Below are positions 14,457-16,387 of a stretch of DNA of 16,387 nucleotides, in pieces. Within the stretch, counting starts at the first letter, position 1, and each line of letters opens with the position of its first letter. The stretch covers positions 1-16,387 of the forward strand of contig JACCXA010000037.1 of the NCBI GenBank assembly GCA_013697365.1. Reading direction: 5' to 3'. Under the pieces are notes generated by a model. That model was not told where the DNA came from. It ran no database searches and saw only the letters and a list, made by a program, of their open reading frames with translations. A program made the position numbers and the translations under genes. The stretch comes from Chthoniobacterales bacterium. GTDB lineage: Bacteria; Verrucomicrobiota; Verrucomicrobiia; Chthoniobacterales; UBA10450.

Positions 14457-16033
14457 TGTCCCAGGCACTCGAGCACTTTCATTGCTGCGTTATGGCCTGG
14501 AATGCCACTGACGGCCCCGCCGCGCTGCGCCGTCGAGCCGCAGAAAAAGACATTGTCCCATTCCGTCTCCACGCCCCATGTGCCGACTTGATCCTTGGAT
14601 TCGGCGAAAGGAAACGTCAGCGCGTTCTGGAAAATGTTTCCGTGATAAAGGCCGAGCGCATCCTCGATATCGACCGGACTCTTGCTCTCGATGCAAAAGC
14701 TGCCGTCGCGCGCGACCGCGAGGCAACCTTCCAGCGGCTCCGCCAACCAGGCGTTCAGTCCTTCCACAAATCTCTTCTCCGCTTTGTGCCGCATCGCGTC
14801 GTTGTTTTCAGCAAACAACGGCCACGGCGTATCGAGGCCAAAGAGCGTCATCGTTTGGAAACCCTGCGCGCGTAATCCGGGCGAAAGGATGCTGTCGTCC
14901 GTGAGCGTGTGGCAGTAGACCTCGCTCGGCAGTTTATCCGGCAGTCGCCCCTGTGAAGCTTGCTCGTAGCTGAGGCTCATCTGCTCGTAACCTTCGTCGA
15001 TATGGAATGTGCCGCAGAATGCCTCAGGCGCCGGATAACGCATCGCCTTCAGTTTCGGCAAGCGGCGCAGGAGCATGTTGATCTTGAACACAGAGCCTTC
15101 GTCGCTCGGATCGGCCTGATGTGATTCATCCAGTAATTTCGCGAGGACATTGCGCCCGAAGTTCACGAGGAGGAAACGCGCTTCGACGCCGTGCGTTTTG
15201 CCATCCACTTCAAACTCCACGCTCCGCTTCCGGCCAGTCACTGCGAGTGATTGGAGGTGCACGCCCGTTAGCATCTCCGCGCCACCTCCACGGGCCGCTT
15301 CCTCCAAGGCGCGGGCCACGCGGCCCATGCCCCCGACCGGCACCTTCCATTCTCCCGTCTTGTTGCCGATGAGGTGATAAAGAAAACAGCGGTTCTGGAG
15401 CAGCGTCGGATCGTGCGGGTGGGTAAAGACGCCGATCTTTCCGTCGGTGAGAACGAGGCCGCGGAGGAGATCGTCCTGCAAATAGCGTTCGATCGCGCAA
15501 CCCAGCGGTTCTTCGGCAAGGCTGCGCCAGGCTTCGCGCGATCCGTCGTCGACGTCGAAACGACGTTGGAATTCCCCCTTTTCCGGTAGGGGCTCCAGCA
15601 TCGTGTCCCAAACCTTCTCGGCGAAAACCCGGGCCAGCGCGTAGAAGCGCTGCATCTGATCGAACTCCCCCTCGCTGCCTGTCAGCCGGCGGACCGATTC
15701 GCGGCTTACTTTTTCCGAGCCATTACTCAGAAGCAGGCCATCATGCTTGCCGTCTCTCACGTAGGGCGTAAAGGAGCCCGTCGTGCGCCTGCGCAGCTCG
15801 AGATTCAATCCGAGATCGCGAATAATTTTTTCGGGAAAGAGGCTGACCAGATAAGAATAGCGCGAGAGGTGGGCGTCGTAATCGGGGAACACCTTCTGAG
15901 AGGTCGTCGCGCCGCCGATGTAATTGTTTTTCTCCAGCAGCAACACGCTAATACCCGCACGCCCGAGGTAGCTTGCGGCCACGAGGCCGTTGTGGCCGGC
16001 TCCTAGGACGATCACGTCATACTGGGTCGTCAC
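14444..16033 (-). CDS. PYROXD2/CrtI-like FAD-dependent oxidoreductase
   Basis: This encodes 529 residues from GTG 16033 (minus strand), which puts the dinucleotide-binding fold at the very N-terminus: VIVLGAGHNGLVAASYLG at 7-24 with GxGxxG, then LLLEKNNYIGG. An upstream ATG at 16171 would add 46 residues overlapping the divergent gene and is rejected. The C-terminal FAD motif FFCGSTAQRGGAVSGIPGHN at about 496-515 is diagnostic of the COG1233 group (phytoene desaturase relatives and PYROXD2). The length fits the PYROXD2-like branch, which is about 510-580 residues. The group oxidises or isomerises hydrophobic polyenes or unidentified substrates using FAD. There is no signal peptide or membrane segment, so it is probably cytoplasmic. 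The last three residues (AGC) are encoded by the end of the palindromic element, suggesting that the native C-terminus was altered by repeat insertion. No carotenoid gene is nearby; the substrate is unknown. Confidence 0.88.
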   Translation of the reverse strand: MTTQYDVIVLGAGHNGLVAASYLGRAGISVLLLEKNNYIGGATTSQKVFPDYDAHLSRYSYLVSLFPEKIIRDLGLNLELRRRTTGSFTPYVRDGKHDGLLLSNGSEKVSRESVRRLTGSEGEFDQMQRFYALARVFAEKVWDTMLEPLPEKGEFQRRFDVDDGSREAWRSLAEEPLGCAIERYLQDDLLRGLVLTDGKIGVFTHPHDPTLLQNRCFLYHLIGNKTGEWKVPVGGMGRVARALEEAARGGGAEMLTGVHLQSLAVTGRKRSVEFEVDGKTHGVEARFLLVNFGRNVLAKLLDESHQADPSDEGSVFKINMLLRRLPKLKAMRYPAPEAFCGTFHIDEGYEQMSLSYEQASQGRLPDKLPSEVYCHTLTDDSILSPGLRAQGFQTMTLFGLDTPWPLFAENNDAMRHKAEKRFVEGLNAWLAEPLEGCLAVARDGSFCIESKSPVDIEDALGLYHGNIFQNALTFPFAESKDQVGTWGVETEWDNVFFCGSTAQRGGAVSGIPGHNAAMKVLECLGHAGC

Positions 16034-16065
16034 ATCGATGCTCCGGGCATTATCATCGGCAACAC

Positions 16066-16387
16066 ATGAGCACCAGAGATCATCCCCTGCATCTCTCCTC
16101 GACGCCAGACCGTCCTTGCCAATACGCTCGTGGAGTGCGTGCACGCCGCTGGCTTTGGATCGCGCCTGCATTCCTTTTCTTCTTCTCCGTTCAGGCGGCC
16201 GATCGGTCGGTCGAGCCGATCAAGTCTCGCATTCAGCGGGAAGCGGTGGAATCGAGCGCGCTTTTCGCTGTGGGCTACAGCAGGCGTTTACACGCACTCG
16301 AGATCGAATTTCGAGACGGCCTGATCTACCGGTATCTCGAAGTGCCGGCTTCCACTCATCGCGCGCTTATGTCGGCCGAGTCCAAGG
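16066..16387 (+). CDS. Exported KTSC-domain protein (3' end outside window)
   Basis: The frame runs off the right edge, so 107 residues are seen. From ATG 16066 a basic N-terminus leads to a hydrophobic segment at about 29-42 (RRWLWIAPAFLFFFSVQAAD), a likely signal peptide cleaved after VQA. A GTG at 16135 would give a shorter and more typical signal peptide starting with RARRW and is a good alternative start. From residue 63 the sequence fits the KTSC domain: SSALFAVGYSRRLHALEIEF, then RDGLIYRYLEVPASTHRALM, then SAESK, where the family usually continues with G. KTSC domains are small, of unknown function, and usually found in short cytoplasmic proteins or fused to enzymes; an exported version is less usual. 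It starts 32 bp from the divergent oxidoreductase. The domain call is good; the function is unknown. Confidence 0.75.
   Translation, partial: MSTRDHPLHLSSTPDRPCQYARGVRARRWLWIAPAFLFFFSVQAADRSVEPIKSRIQREAVESSALFAVGYSRRLHALEIEFRDGLIYRYLEVPASTHRALMSAESK

Noticed and set aside
16034..16171. 46-residue N-terminal extension of the FAD oxidoreductase
   Set aside because: The FAD-binding fold normally begins within the first ten residues, and the extension overlaps the divergent KTSC gene.

Overview
The window looks like chromosomal DNA of an uncultured, GC-rich Gram-negative bacterium. The best guess is a soil Verrucomicrobiota (Chthoniobacterales or 'Udaeobacter'-like). Five observations point that way: high GC; many GTG starts with little Shine-Dalgarno sequence; periplasmic and outer-membrane proteins with signal peptides; a MoxR/DUF58/transglutaminase operon; and several different short palindromic repeats at gene edges. 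The phylum is an inference from gene style and repeats, not from a marker gene.

Layout, left to right. (1) At 1-1911 lie the C-terminal half of an MMPL/RND-type lipid exporter and an overlapping LolA-like lipoprotein carrier, probably the tail of a lipid or polyene export cluster that starts outside the window. (2) At 1912-2154 is a gap holding a 65-bp inverted repeat. (3) At 2155-6682 are two overlapping amidohydrolase-superfamily genes. The first is broken by an apparent one-base deletion near 4452. The second lacks the metal-binding HxH motif and carries a 60-bp palindromic repeat inserted in frame in its signal peptide. (4) At 6842-6982 is a 46-residue acidic small protein that is easily missed. 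It has its own ribosome binding site and an intrinsic terminator, and a DLTPEKDPMGG motif that resembles a peptide leader. (5) At 7024-9042 (minus) is a secreted S9 prolyl-oligopeptidase-type peptidase. (6) At 9098-12929 is a tightly coupled MoxR ATPase / DUF58 / TgpA-like transglutaminase operon joined by two GTGA overlaps. (7) At 12973-13132 is a 160-bp foldback element. (8) At 13208-14323 is a HisC-like PLP aminotransferase with a Tat signal. (9) At 14346-14456 is a 111-bp composite palindromic element, inside which the next gene ends. (10) At 14444-16033 (minus) is a PYROXD2/CrtI-like FAD oxidoreductase. Divergent from it, and running off the window, is an exported KTSC-domain protein.

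The genes fall into mostly independent modules. Most predicted products act in the envelope or periplasm: lipid export, peptide and amide hydrolysis, a membrane-bound transglutaminase and a Tat-exported aminotransferase. I saw no tRNA, rRNA, CRISPR array, transposase, phage gene or defence system. The most unusual material is the set of four unrelated palindromic repeat types within 16 kb, two of which contribute codons to proteins, and the small acidic gene at 6842-6982.
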